Source: Ipomoea triloba
Lineage: Eukaryota > Streptophyta > Magnoliopsida > Solanales > Convolvulaceae
Length of the DNA stretch: 64,000 bases
Direction of reading: 5' to 3'
Assembly (NCBI RefSeq): GCF_003576645.1
Contig: NC_044930.1
Span: 8,979,866 to 9,043,865, forward strand
Shown: positions 23,770 through 36,286 of the stretch, piece after piece
Layout of the letters: the number at the start of each line of letters is the position of its first letter
How positions within the stretch are numbered: position 1 is the first letter of the stretch
The notes under the pieces: generated by a model
Told to the model about the DNA's origin: nothing
The model's input: only the letters and a program-made list of their open reading frames with translations
The model's database searches: none
Made by a program: the position numbers and the translations under genes

Positions 23770-24360
23770 TTCAAATGCGGATGATGTGCTCATCAGGTGC
23801 TGTTTTGCGGTGAGAGGAGATCTATTGATCTTGCCAAAATCAACGTCCAAGACTAACAATGATTTTAAAAAACACAGTGGTAATTTGGTAATTTTCCATA
23901 TTGGTCAAACTTAAGGTGCGTAGTTAAGGTACTTGGTTTTTCTTCTTTAGGTCCGTGGTTTCTATGCTTAAGGTGCGTCAATTCTTCAGTGAGAACATAA
24001 GGTGCGTTGATCTCAAGCTTTAGGTGCGTTGTTTTACTTCTTAAGGTACGTGGTTTTCTTTCTTAAGGTGTGTGGTTTGTGTGTTTAAGGTGCGTCAGTT
24101 GTTGAAATTTAAGGTGCGTCAGTTTAAAGCTTTAAGTGCATGGCTTTTCTTCTTTAAGTGTGTGGTTTTCTTTCTTAAGGTGCATGGTTTTTGTAATTAA
24201 GGTGCGTCAGTTATAAATTTATAATATTTATGTGCGCCATTTTAAAACTTTATGTGCGTGGTTTGTGTTTTTAAGGTGCTTTGTTTGTGTGCTTAAGGTG
24301 CTTGGTTTGTGTACTTAAGGTGCGTCATTTTCATGCTTAAGGTTAAGGTTCTTGGTTTCT
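23435..24360. repeat. Degenerate tandem repeat built on TTAAGGTGCGT
   Basis: More than 25 occurrences of TTAAGGTGCGT-like words separated by short T-rich spacers, roughly every 25-30 bp. Interrupted at 23610-23770 by a segment with GAGCCGTTGAT and a TA run. The same repeat resumes at 57630-57850, next to the CACTA terminus. It is not coding. Confidence 0.75.
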
Positions 24361-24484
24361 TCCAAACGTGTATTTTTTTATACAATTTTTCATTGATTTG
24401 AGCCGTTGATCTAGATTTGATCAACGACTTAGATCTAACATTATTTTTCACCTGGGAACATCTCCGCACCAGAACCCATCCCTA

Positions 24485-25108
24485 TATATACATGGGCGCG
24501 CTCAGGTGAGAACGGGAGCCTAAGAGAGAACTAAGAACTACTCACAATCGTCCACGTGTCCAGATTCAACGAATCAGATGTAATTTTAAAAAACGATGCT
24601 GTGACATTTTCATAAATAACTTGAACTTTGCTGCAAGTAAAATGTACATGTTAAAATTGCAAGTAGCTAGTGCAAGTTTGCAAGTAAAAAATGCAAGTAA
24701 AATCACTTACAAGTGCAATTAGTTTCACTACATAGTGCAATTAATTTACCTTGTTAACATTCGTGCACCTAATGATAACGTCTTTCACATATGTGCACTT
24801 AATGATAACGTTTGGTGCAACTAATGATAACGTTAGGTGCACTTAATATTGATACTCACTATACATTTTATTTGCACTTGTAATACATTTTACTTGCACT
24901 TAGGTGTACTATATGAAACTATTACTTGCACTTTTAACACAATTTACTTGCACTGCAATGTTCAATTATTTACAAAAATGCGACCGTGTTTTTATAAAAA
25001 AATCTATTAGTGTTTTTGATCCATTAGATTTGGACACGTGGACAACTCTGAGTGGTTCTGATTTCTCTCCTGGGTTAGACGTTCAACGTATCACCTAAAC
25101 GGTCTCAT
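24485..25108. mobile_element. MITE flanked by TA runs (Micron-like)
   Basis: Imperfect inverted arms share GACACGTGG / CCACGTGTC and AGAGAGAA/TTCTCTC words. The core has TTGCACTT/AAGTGCAA repeats. It is bounded by short TA runs, as for MITEs that insert in TA microsatellites. Confidence 0.5.
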
Positions 25109-25149
25109 ATATATATATATATAGTGAGAGAGAGAGAGAGAGAGAGAGA

Positions 25150-26289
25150 GTTAATACAATATAAGGCCCATCGATCGAGTTTGGTGGTTTCACCAATAAT
25201 AGTCCCTATAACTTCCGTAATTACCACCAATGATCCTCCGAGTTGCGAAAAGTGACCTGCTGCCATCCTCCCATTAGTTCCTTCCATCTAAGTCGTCAAA
25301 AGCGGGAACATTTTGGTCTTTTGCTATATACAATTCTTTTTTAAGGGCAAATGACACGATTTTTACGAAGAATCCTTGATTTCTCTCCCTCTCACGCTAG
25401 TTTCAGCTCAACCCAAACCCTAACATTCATCTTCTTCAACAAATTTCTTATGTTCTTCAAATAATTTCATCATCATTCGTCAATGTCAATTTCTTCAAGT
25501 AGTTCAAGGAGGATATATAATTTTGGAGACTCTAGAGACATCCGCGAATGTGAATGTGGGAATCAACTGATTATTCGAACTTCTTGGACAAATTGCAATC
25601 CGGGTAAGAGGTTTTGACAATGTTCTTCTTCATCCGTGAGTGAACCTTTGTATTTTTCTATGTGTTTTATGTGTTTTTCACACCAAAACAGTAGTATATT
25701 CTCCATTAAAGAACATAAAAAACGGCAACACATGGTCCCCCAGCAACACAACACACATTTTCTTTTTTAGATAAGCATAGCATAAGAACACATAAACATT
25801 GTAAACATTTTGGACAACAACAACAACCATACATTAACGAGGTTTATACACAAAGACATAATTTCTAACTTCAAATTTAAAATCACTAGTTAGTAGTTCA
25901 CATACCTGTCGACTGGCCGCCTTCTGTAGAACCCATGACCTTGAACCGTAGCCTTGTTTGTCTTGCCTTCAACGAGTGGATACCTAGTTCATGCGTGAGA
26001 TTAATACCCAGATGATTTGGGAATTTTAGGGTTCTAAGTGGTTGATTGATTTTGGGAATGATTTGGGAATTTTAGATTTCATACAATTCTATTTTTTAAT
26101 TATTGAATGTTTTAGTATATGGAAAAATACCAAAATGTCCCTGCTTTTGACGACTTAGATGGAAGGAACTAACGGGAGGTGACACCATGTCACTTTTCGT
26201 AACTCAGAGGATCACGGGTGGTAATTACGGAAGTTAGGGACTATTATTGACGAAACCACCAAACTCGAGGTACCTTATATAGTATTAAC
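25150..26289. mobile_element. Long-TIR element, 1.14 kb
   Basis: Arms of about 170 bp start GTTAATAC, and share CGTAATTACCACC and TCCATCTAAGTCGTCAAAAG with their complements. It is bounded by a GA microsatellite on the left and a TAA/CAATAA/TCA compound microsatellite (26290-26387) on the right, so the target duplication cannot be read. The interior (25330-26090) has no recognised gene. Confidence 0.65.
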
Positions 26290-26331
<42 letters not shown>

Positions 26332-26387
26332 TAACAATAACAATAACAATAACAATAACAATAACAATAACAATAATCATCATCATC
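26290..26387. repeat. Compound microsatellite (TAA)n(CAATAA)n(TCA)n
   Basis: Perfect TAA units pass into about ten CAATAA units and then TCA units. It sits directly at the right end of the long-TIR element 25150-26289. Simple TAA/TTA runs also occur at 11799-11860, 12168-12207, 26989-27036, 52735-52770 and 54470-54499. Confidence 0.95.
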
Positions 26388-26394
26388 ATTTTGA

Positions 26395-26987
26395 CAAGCA
26401 ATTCAACAATCAGTTATTTCAGTTGTATACATTATTTTTTAAATCAAATAATGTACATTCAGTACACAAATAATGTAATTTAAATATTAAAAATGTACAT
26501 TGTATTAAGGGAAAATATATTATTTGAGTACTAAAATTATATTATTTTATATAATTACATTCAATATACAAATAATGTACTTTTAATATATTAAAATGTA
26601 CTTATTTTGATCGTTCACATAATAATTGCCGAAATTTATAAACAATAAATGGTTTGGAAACTGATAAAAACGAACACCGAAATGGAACGTCTAAAGTGTG
26701 TAATTAATTTCAGTCACAAGCAATCCATACTGCCAAGACAAGTATGCAGTACATCAAAGAAAAACGATAAATAACCTTGACTCCTTGACTACGATACCAA
26801 AATACCATATGAAAGTCATGCGAAAGTAATCACAAACTGGAAATACAAAAATAATCTCCCAATTCAACAATATGAAATCACTAACACACACTTAGCTTAA
26901 ATTGGCTTTCAACATGATTGCACGCCACTCATGAATGGGAATTCATCGAACCACATGTCTGAGGCAATCAAGCTCAATCCACTGAAA

Positions 26988-27036
<49 letters not shown>

Positions 27037-27186
27037 TGAAAGAAATATTAAAAGAACAAGTTTTAAAGACTTTGACTGACCTCTCAATTCTCATCCACAC
27101 ATTCTTTACATCAACAGAAACAAACGCATCAACTCTAATTCTTTTATTTCAAGAAAGCAATTGACATAGCTGACCGAATTGAACAA
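26395..27186 (-). other. 3' UTR and downstream region of locus B
   Basis: From 26700 to 27186 the sequence is a copy of the regions at 54200-54705 and 58590-59280: CTTGACTACGATACC, TTGGCTTTCAACATGA, GAACCACATGT and CAATTGACATAGCTGA-like words, in the same order. All follow a terminal exon ending in TAA. A TTCAG|TGGATTGAGC-like acceptor after a TTA run (at about 26985) suggests an intron in the 3' UTR. A palindromic MITE with TGTACATTATT words lies at 26395-26640. Confidence 0.55.
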
Positions 27187-27204
27187 TTAATCATCATCAC
27201 AAAC
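27187..27204 (-). CDS. Locus B terminal coding exon (VCDDD stop)
   Basis: Acceptor TTTGTTCAG|GTT is followed by VCDDD and TAA. The same minute acidic ending is found at 59297 (VSDD) and 54726 (VSDDD), each followed by conserved 3' UTR sequence. This supports it as the real C-terminus of the family. Confidence 0.5.
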   Translation of the reverse strand, partial: VCDDD

Positions 27205-27454
27205 CTGAACAAAAATATACAACTAAGTTAAAATATAATCAAATAATATATTTAAAATAATCTAATTTAATATCTAATATTTTTCTGAAACTTAAAATGA
27301 AAAGTAAAAACATTAAATTAATTGGTTTATATATAAGAAACTAACTTCAAGACCTTGCTTGAGGACAACAAGCGCCTTGAGCCAAAGTAAAAGATTATGT
27401 TATATATAATCTTTATGTGTAAGATATTTGCTAAATGATATATAATATGCTTAC

Positions 27455-27538
27455 TATTTCTTGTGACAGAGTAGAGGTGCTGGGGTGGTCGAATCCACTG
27501 GTGTTGACATTTTCCTCCCCGTTTGATTGCTTATGTAC
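27455..27538 (-). CDS. Locus B mini-exon 3 (84 nt, open)
   Basis: Acceptor CCTACAG|GTACAT, donor GAAATA|GTAAGC. It is 84 nt, phase 0, with 28 open codons starting VHKQSNGEENV and ending STSTLSQEI. The next acceptor downstream is that of the terminal exon at 27204. Confidence 0.6.
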
Positions 27539-28074
27539 CTACAGGAATAATATATTTAACGAGAAAACAATTCAAACTCTTCTTCTGCCGGAGTATAACT
27601 TCAAGGGCCATAAATAGATAAACTAATTAACATAAATTTTTCATAATTGAACAAATCAAACCCAGACGGCTAATAGGTGTTTCTCACTGAAAGTCAAACT
27701 TGAAACCTTGTGGTAATCAAATCAAATAGACCAACTTTAAAACAATTTCTTTTTAATATTACAAAAACACACGTACTCGACTAACTTTATCTTGAAGATC
27801 TATTTAATATAACGGAATCCAATATCTAATATTTTTGTGGACTTTATGTTGAAAAGAAAATTGTTTAAATATAAGAATCGATACACAGTTATTTAATTTC
27901 CTTACCATATGATTTATTATGTACCTGTAGGAATAATATATTGAAAGAAAATTTTTCTAAATTCTTCTCCTATCATTCAATTAAATCAAAGGATCTTTTG
28001 AAAAGAAAACACAAACAAATTTTCTAGTAATTCACAATTCTTTTTTGCTACATAATTAACCTATTTTGCACCTG

Positions 28075-28145
28075 CCAATGTTGAGCGGTATAACTGTGAC
28101 TCTCCCAAATGAAAGGTCACATGTTCAAACCCCATAAACAGATAC
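28075..28145 (+). repeat. Degenerate SINE copy in a locus B intron
   Basis: Contains a B-box-like ATGTTCAAACCCC and upstream AGCGGTATAACTGTGACTC, resembling the SINE at 19335. It is short, with no clear ends. Confidence 0.35.
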
Positions 28146-28245
28146 TAAAAAACATATTTTGCACCCTCTGACATATATATCGCTTATTTATCAAACAATA
28201 TCAGGTTATGTTGTATGGTTAAAAAAGCCAAGACAATATACTTAC

Positions 28246-28337
28246 AATTTCTTGTGATGAAGTAGAGGTGCTGGGTTGGTCGAATCCACTGGTGTTACAT
28301 TTTCATCCCCATATGCTTGGGTAGCTTGGTTATTTAC
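28246..28337 (-). pseudogene. Locus B mini-exon 2 (92 nt, frameshifted)
   Basis: Splice sites are kept (TATACAG|GTAAAT and GAAATT|GTAAGT). Relative to the 84-nt family it has a 9-nt insertion near the start and a 1-nt deletion in the AATGT(C)AACACC segment, giving 92 nt. If spliced in, it would shift the frame. Confidence 0.6.
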
Positions 28338-28966
28338 CTATACAGGATTAATAGAAATTCAATTTCCTCTTCTATCGCTTCAATTAAATCAAAAGTTTTT
28401 TTTTAAAAAAAAGAATATGGAGCAAACTTTCTAAGTAATTCACGACTCATTATCTACTAAATAATTAACATGCTTTGCAACTTCTGTTGGCGTATCTTTC
28501 ACTCATTCTCTCAAATAATCTCACCATCAAAACATAAATTTAATAGAACTTACAACGTTATAAAAATTTTCAAAACATACAAAAACTTAAAGACAATTTT
28601 ACTCTCTGAAAAATACATCTATCCATATAGTTAGTAACTTTGCTCTCTAAAAAATAGTTTAAATGACAAAATTCTGTGTTTGTAATATCTTCTCTCCTAG
28701 CTACTTTTTTTTGTGTGTTTTTTTTGGTTGTATGAGTACAAATTTATGAAATTTTAGCATAGCTTACAATTTCACGTTGTATGGGAATTTAAAAATAATA
28801 TGAAATTGATCTTTACTGTATAATTTTTGAAAAAAAAAAAAGAAGAAAAAAACTTAAAAGTTCCAAACAATATAAATATAATAAAATTAATGTTATAAAT
28901 TTTCAAAACATGCAAAAAGTTAGAGACAATTTCATCCAATAGAAAAGGCTGGGACAATATGCTTAC

Positions 28967-29050
28967 AATTTCTTGTGACTGAATAGAGGTGCTGGGGTGG
29001 TGGAATCCTCTAGTGTTGACATGTTCATTCCCATATGCTTGGTTATGTAC
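28967..29050 (-). CDS. Locus B mini-exon 1 (84 nt, open)
   Basis: Acceptor CAACAG|GTACAT, donor GAAATT|GTAAGC. It is exactly 84 nt, phase 0, encoding 28 residues that begin VHNQAYGNEHV and end STSIQSQEI. It belongs to the mini-exon family derived from the 3' end of the LRR exon. Confidence 0.6.
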
Positions 29051-29458
29051 CTGTTGAAGATTCATATAAATTCATATTCTTCTTCTGTCACTTCAAAAGG
29101 TTTGCTTTTTATAAATAAAAAATAGTAAACAAACTTTATAGTAATTCACGATACTAAATGGTTAACCTGCTTTGCAACCATTGCTGCCATATCTTTCACT
29201 CGTTCATTCAAATAATTTCGCCATCAAAACATAAATTAGATCTAATAGAATTTACAATTAATGTTTTTTTTCCTTGTAAAAGTACAAATTAAATTTATGA
29301 AGATTTAGCACACCTTACAATTTCACTTTATATGGGAATTTATAAAGAATATGAAATTGATATTTACTGCATAGTTTTGAAAAAAAAAAAAAAAAAAAAA
29401 ACTTAGAAGTTCCAAAAGAAGATTATAAAAGTGAAAAAAATGGAAGTTGGACACTTAC

Positions 29459-31722
29459 TGTTGCTTGTGACGGAAGAGGAGTGATGAAGAGGTCGAATCC
29501 ATTGATTTTGACATTTGTTTTGCCATGCCTTTTCACACAAATCTCTCTTGCAAAATCAGACACCTTCACCTCAAACAGTTCCATCACTTTAAGGCTGTCC
29601 ACATTAGCAAAATCCTGTGGAATATTTTGTAGGGAAATACAATTCCTGAGAACCAGGCTTTCAAGAACTGGAAAGCTTTTCTTTGAGTCCACAGCTGTCC
29701 ATGTTTTGAGGTTCATTTTACCAATGCGCAAATACTGAAGCCCTTTGAAAATAACATCACTGCTTAGATCCCAATGTTCTCCTGAGAATGCATTGTCATC
29801 CAACTTGAGCACTTTGAGTATCTCCAACAATCCCAGTACACTCATGTCATTCCATTGAAACAATGTACCAGACAAGGTCAACTTTCTTAGTCTTCTTGGA
29901 AACTTATCCGACATTGGGACCTTCAACTCTACTTTCTCAGAGTTGCCATGAAGCTTCAAGTTTTCGAGGCATTCTAGCATTTGAACATTGTTGAACAAGC
30001 AAACATTTTGCTTTTCCTCGAGAAGTTCTGATAAATCCCCACGAACACCTAATTTTTGGAGTTTTGGGGTCTTGTTGAAGATCTCGTTTGTGCAACTTCC
30101 TGGTGATATTGTAGAAAGTGTGTGGATATCTGTTTGTTTATCGCTATAAATCTCTTTTTCGGAAGGAGAGGGTAATTGCGTAGAGGTGTTGGTGTGCACA
30201 TGCCTTAGCTTTTCCATGTTCCATATGCCTTCATTAATTTTTAGTGCCCTTTCTGTGGTTTTGATCACTAGAGTCTCCAAACATGAAAGATATTCGAATG
30301 ACTTGGGAAGGGAACTGATATCAGCTGTGATTGCAAGATACTTGATACTATGGTATTTAGAAAAAAGCTTATCATTTGGCAGCGAGCTAAGTTTGAGGGA
30401 TTCAATATTCAACACCTTAAGATATATAAGGTGTCTAGGATGATTTTCAGCTGCTCTGGCTTCAAATGAATCTCACTCTTTTGTGCGGATGACAGCAACA
30501 AAGATGTAATAAATTTACTATTTTGATTTGAACCCATCCTTTTGTTGAAGAGATTGGAGAATGAATCAGATAGATTTTTGCTTTCTACATCAAATATGTT
30601 CATAGTGTAGTACGAACAAAGACGGTTCAAAATAATTCCTTCATTTAATCTTTGCCCCTCATCCATTACATGGAATAACTTTGTCTTTTCAGCTTCACTT
30701 CTGCAGAACTCATGTAATGTGTCATGAATGCAACATGTTTTGATTTGACCATCTGCACTCCTTTTTTTTACCATCACAAGATTTCTATTAACAAAAACAT
30801 TCAAATAGTTTAAAGCTTCTGCTTCTTTGTTCAAAGGGCTCCACTCATCTCCAGTTGAAAAGAATCCTTCAACAATCCACAAACAAATTAACTTCCAAGC
30901 AACAATCTCATGTCCCATGGGAAAATATGCAAAATATAAGAAACAATTTTTCAACTCCTCATCAGGCAAATTATTGTAGCTCAACTTTACTAGCTCATGG
31001 TAGCTTTGGTCTTCTTCGTTAATTTCTAGAAGCGGATTATCAACCACTCGTTGCCAACCAGCAGAAGTTATACAATTGCGTAGGATACCAGCTACCAGTA
31101 CTAGAGCGTGTGGTAATCCATTGCACTTTTCTGCTATTTTTCTCCCAAGCTCTTCAATTAATGTGTCACACATTCCCTCTGTACCAAAAACATTATTTTT
31201 TATTAGCAACCAACCATCATTATTGCTCAACTTTCCTAAACTATGAGATTTCCAAGTAGAATCAACAACATTGGCGCTCCATGTGGTTACCAAGACTCTA
31301 CTCCCTTTCATATTTGTAGGGAATGCAATTTTTAAAGAATCTCAGTCTTCTTTTTCCCACACATTATCCAATACAATCAAGTATCTTTCATCCTTTAATA
31401 ATCCCTTTACTTTATCTTCCAACACAGCTTCTAACTTCGTGCTAAAGTCTTCTGTTTGTTTGAAAATTTGATGCAGAATGTCAATGAATTTTTGCTTTCT
31501 ATGAAACCCTCGTGAAACATGAACCCAAATGCAATGGGTGAAAATTTTCCTCACTTCGGGGTCTTCAAAAAGCTTTAAGGCAAATGTAGTTTTTCCTGTT
31601 CCAGCATTCCCCAGAATTGGGATGACAAAAAAATCTTTGGATGCTTCTATTAATCGAGTTTTTATGACTTTCAAATCATCAATAAAGCCCACTATCTTAT
31701 TTTCACGTAACACTGTGCAAAC
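29459..31722 (-). pseudogene. Locus B exon 2: NB-ARC-LRR with nonsense and frameshift
   Basis: Starts after acceptor TTTTTCAG|GTTTGCAC in phase 0. It has P-loop GNAGTGKTT, RNBS-A CIWVHVSRG and kinase-2 LDNVWEKED followed by TGA in place of Trp (31344-31342). In the same frame it then reads GSRVLVTTW, GLPHAL, CFLYFAYFPMGHEI and CIHDTLHEFC. Around 30410-30420 one nucleotide is missing relative to locus D, so the LRR continues in another frame (VLNIESLKLSSLP and on). The exon ends at donor CAACA|GTAAGT (29459). Confidence 0.8.
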
Positions 31723-32393
31723 CTGAAAAATCATGAATACTAATCACTTCCCAATCATTAGTACAATTCAAGAAATATAACTAACTAATTTTTATTAAAA
31801 CAATGGGATTGAAATTAAAAAGCCCTTACGAGAAACAATAGCTTCTTTACACGCAGTAAATTCATGTTCAAATAATCTTCCCTCCCCCTTCAATTCAGAT
31901 ATATCAACAAATTTTATAAAGATATATACATATGCATACTTTCCTTAAAAATCAAATTTATAATTTTTTCGCAAGATTAACAAATACGGATTATTTGTCT
32001 CACACATATAATTAGAAAATTTTTTGACTTTATCCGTGCACTATGGTGATCCTAGTTTGAGATATAAGTCTAGATATGGTAATTGGTAAATTAAATAGAC
32101 TTATAAAGAATTTTAAAACTTGTTCTAAAGAATTTTTTTAGGTAGACTAACAGAGATTAATCTCTCACCATAACATTTTAAGACTATGCTGAAGTCTTCA
32201 CTAGATTGTCAAAATACTATAGAAAGAGAGATATTTATAATGGTTCAAGGATGGTGCAATTCTTTTGTAGTAATTTTCTTAAAGCTTTTGTATCAATTTT
32301 CTAAATTTCATTTTTGTTTAAATTTTAAATTTGAGTCCAATACAAAAAAATATTCTCAGACTAAATTTGACGAATGGCTACTTGCATGAAGAT

Positions 32394-35300
32394 TTACTTA
32401 GCAACTAACTCTACGCAATCGAATGCAGTATGTGATACAACATGGACCCATTAGAATATGCAAAATGAATACTACTACTCCACCATCCACAAACTTAGAT
32501 GTTCCTTGTCCATATTATGTAGACAAACCAACAGCAAAATGGATTAAGGAGGATCATATTCTCAACAATCTTGGTAATTAAGCTCTAAATCAAATAATGC
32601 AAACGTTTGAGCAATGTTCTAATCCTCTTGGCTGGGAAATAATCTGATTACACCCTTTCTCGGAGTCCTACCCATCTTTCCAGGGTTGGCAATATTATTT
32701 CTTTTGAAAGTACTAGCGGTAAATTATTTTGCGGTGAAGCAATTCACTTGGCCTTGAGGTCTATAATGAAGTACCCAAAATTATTGGACAATTTTGAAAG
32801 TCAATGACTAAAGTGGTGAAATCCTCATAGTCGAGGGACCAAATCGGTAATTAACTCAAATTAATATTGTTGATTTAAGTTTGTATTTCTATATTTTATT
32901 GAATTGTACGCCGATACAAATATTGTACTATTATTTTTATCAGATAAAAATGTCCTTACAACATTAAAATTCTATTAGTATTGATGAAATAGTACCATAA
33001 TTATATTAAATCATTTACCGTATCTAAAGTTTGTACTTTAACAATTATTACTTGTACCATAATTATTACGCAAATTATTGATTTCTACAATTACGAATTA
33101 TTCATAGTATCTGGTTGGGATGAGACTCAAATATGAGACCTTAGCTTTTTCATAGAAAGCAACCATGATATCATCAAATCTCAAGGTACTTGACTTTTGT
33201 AAAAGAATTATTTCAATATAATTATGATTTTAACGTAGAATACTAATATTAGACACTTATTTCTGTGCATATATATATACGGTGAGTCACACTTGTGTGA
33301 GACTTTCCTACGGATCCTTATTCGTGAGACGGGTCGTGTCGGGTCAAAACAACATGCAAATGTCATACTTATATGTGCAAACATCATACTTATATACTCA
33401 AATATAATACTAATCAGGAATAAAATTTTTGTTACTTATAAGAAAAAAAATATTACATTTTCCACAATAAGTAATGTTGACAAGTGCCCCTTACTTATAA
33501 GGGAAACTAGTTTTATTCGCGCATTGCGCGAATGGGTTAATGTCCAATGTTTATATTTAAATAAATATTTGAAAGTATATCAATGCAAGATTATATAGGA
33601 GAAGTTTATACATGGGTACTTGAATGTCGAATTTTTTTATTTAAATATCTAACTCAAAGTATATGAATCCAATATAATATAAAAAATTTATTATAATTAT
33701 TACTAAAATAAATGTTTGCAACCTTGTAAAATCGATAGTCTAAATATTTGGTCTAAAAATGATAGTCTAAACAAATACTACTTTTAATTTGAATTTTTCT
33801 AAGTGTTCTTAATTCTCTTTTGAGTAACATTGTCATTGTCTTCATCTTTACTATTTGTTCTCTTCCTTTTTGTTGGTAGTGTGTTATTTGCAATTCGGTT
33901 ATTGTTGGTAGAATAGATGACAACGTCATGCAATGGGATTATGATATAGGAGCTATGGACTTTCCTTTAGGTGTTCTGCTTGAGGTTCATTTGGTTCAAC
34001 CATTATTGTTGAATGAGTTATTGTGTATAAAGAAATCCCTAGTTTAAGAAAAAAGATTAAATAAATTAATAAAAATTTAAAAATTTAAAATATTATGTAT
34101 TCCAAAGATATTAAAAGGTAGTTTCTTGCTTCAATTTGCTGGGTTATGGGTTATTTGAGTACTTTCATTGTCAACAAATCCCCCAAGTAGTTAATATGAT
34201 TGGTTTCAAACTATTCTTTTTTTATTTTTTTCATGGTATTAAAGAAATACATATGTATCATTTTTTGGTGTAACTACTAATTTATTTAATTCAATAAGAG
34301 TAAAATAGAGTGATTCCGCTTCAATTTGTTGGGTTATTANTTACTTAGCAACTAACTCTACGCAATCGAATGCAGTATGTGATACAACATGGACCCATTA
34401 GAATATGCAAAATGAATACTACTACTCCACCATCCACAAACTTAGATGTTCCTTGTCCATATTATGTAGACAAACCAACAGCAAAATGGATTAAGGAGGA
34501 TCATATTCTCAACAATCTTGGTAATTAAGCTCTAAATCAAATAATGCAAACGTTTGAGCAATGTTCTAATCCTCTTGGCTGGGAAATAATCTGATTACAC
34601 CCTTTCTCGGAGTCCTACCCATCTTTCCAGGGTTGGCAATATTATTTCTTTTGAAAGTACTAGCGGTAAATTATTTTGCGGTGAAGCAATTCACTTGGCC
34701 TTGAGGTCTATAATGAAGTACCCAAAATTATTGGACAATTTTGAAAGTCAATGACTAAAGTGGTGAAATCCTCATAGTCGAGGGACCAAATCGGTAATTA
34801 ACTCAAATTAATATTGTTGATTTAAGTTTGTATTTCTATATTTTATTGAATTGTACGCCGATACAAATATTGTACTATTATTTTTATCAGATAAAAATGT
34901 CCTTACAACATTAAAATTCTATTAGTATTGATGAAATAGTACCATAATTATATTAAATCATTTACCGTATCTAAAGTTTGTACTTTAACAATTATTACTT
35001 GTACCATAATTATTACGCAAATTATTGATTTCTACAATTACGAATTATTCATAGTATCTGGTTGGGATGAGACTCAAATATGAGACCTTAGCTTTTTCAT
35101 AGAAAGCAACCATGATATCATCAAATCTCAAGGTACTTGACTTTTGTAAAAGAATTATTTCAATATAATTATGATTTTAACGTAGAATACTAATATTAGA
35201 CACTTATTTCTGTGCATATATATATACGGTGAGTCACACTTGTGTGAGACTTTCCTACGGATCCTTATTCGTGAGACGGGTCGTGTCGGGTCAAAACAAC

Positions 35301-36286
35301 ATGCAAATGTCATACTTATATGTGCAAACATCATACTTATATACTCAAATATAATACTAATCAGGAATAAAATTTTTGTTACTTATAAGAAAAAAAATAT
35401 TACATTTTCCACAATAAGTAATGTTGACAAGTGCCCCTTACTTATAAGGGAAACTAGTTTTATTCGCGCATTGCGCGAATGGGTTAATGTCCAATGTTTA
35501 TATTTAAATAAATATTTGAAAGTATATCAATGCAAGATTATATAGGAGAAGTTTATACATGGGTACTTGAATGTCGAATTTTTTTATTTAAATATCTAAC
35601 TCAAAGTATATGAATCCAATATAATATAAAAAATTTATTATAATTATTACTAAAATAAATGTTTGCAACCTTGTAAAATCGATAGTCTAAATATTTGGTC
35701 TAAAAATGATAGTCTAAACAAATACTACTTTTAATTTGAATTTTTCTAAGTGTTCTTAATTCTCTTTTGAGTAACATTGTCATTGTCTTCATCTTTACTA
35801 TTTGTTCTCTTCCTTTTTGTTGGTAGTGTGTTATTTGCAATTCGGTTATTGTTGGTAGAATAGATGACAACGTCATGCAATGGGATTATGATATAGGAGC
35901 TATGGACTTTCCTTTAGGTGTTCTGCTTGAGGTTCATTTGGTTCAACCATTATTGTTGAATGAGTTATTGTGTATAAAGAAATCCCTAGTTTAAGAAAAA
36001 AGATTAAATAAATTAATAAAAATTTAAAAATTTAAAATATTATGTATTCCAAAGATATTAAAAGGTAGTTTCTTGCTTCAATTTGCTGGGTTATGGGTTA
36101 TTTGAGTACTTTCATTGTCAACAAATCCCCCAAGTAGTTAATATGATTGGTTTCAAACTATTCTTTTTTTATTTTTTTCATGGTATTAAAGAAATACATA
36201 TGTATCATTTTTTGGTGTAACTACTAATTTATTTAATTCAATAAGAGTAAAATAGAGTGATTCCGCTTCAATTTGTTGGGTTATTA
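32394..36286. repeat. 1,947-bp exact tandem duplication joined at a single N
   Basis: Positions 32394-34339 recur at 34341-36286 (offset 1,947) with no difference that I could find, and the two copies meet at one N (34340). Identical 101-codon frames at 33293 and 35240 illustrate this. An N exactly at the junction suggests two contig ends that overlap but were not merged. The real genome probably has one copy, but a recent true duplication is not excluded. Confidence 0.85.

Noticed and set aside
33293..35545. Two identical 101-codon plus-strand frames
   Set aside because: They lie in MITE arm and Helitron sequence and are duplicated only through the probable assembly repeat; no domain or codon bias supports them.
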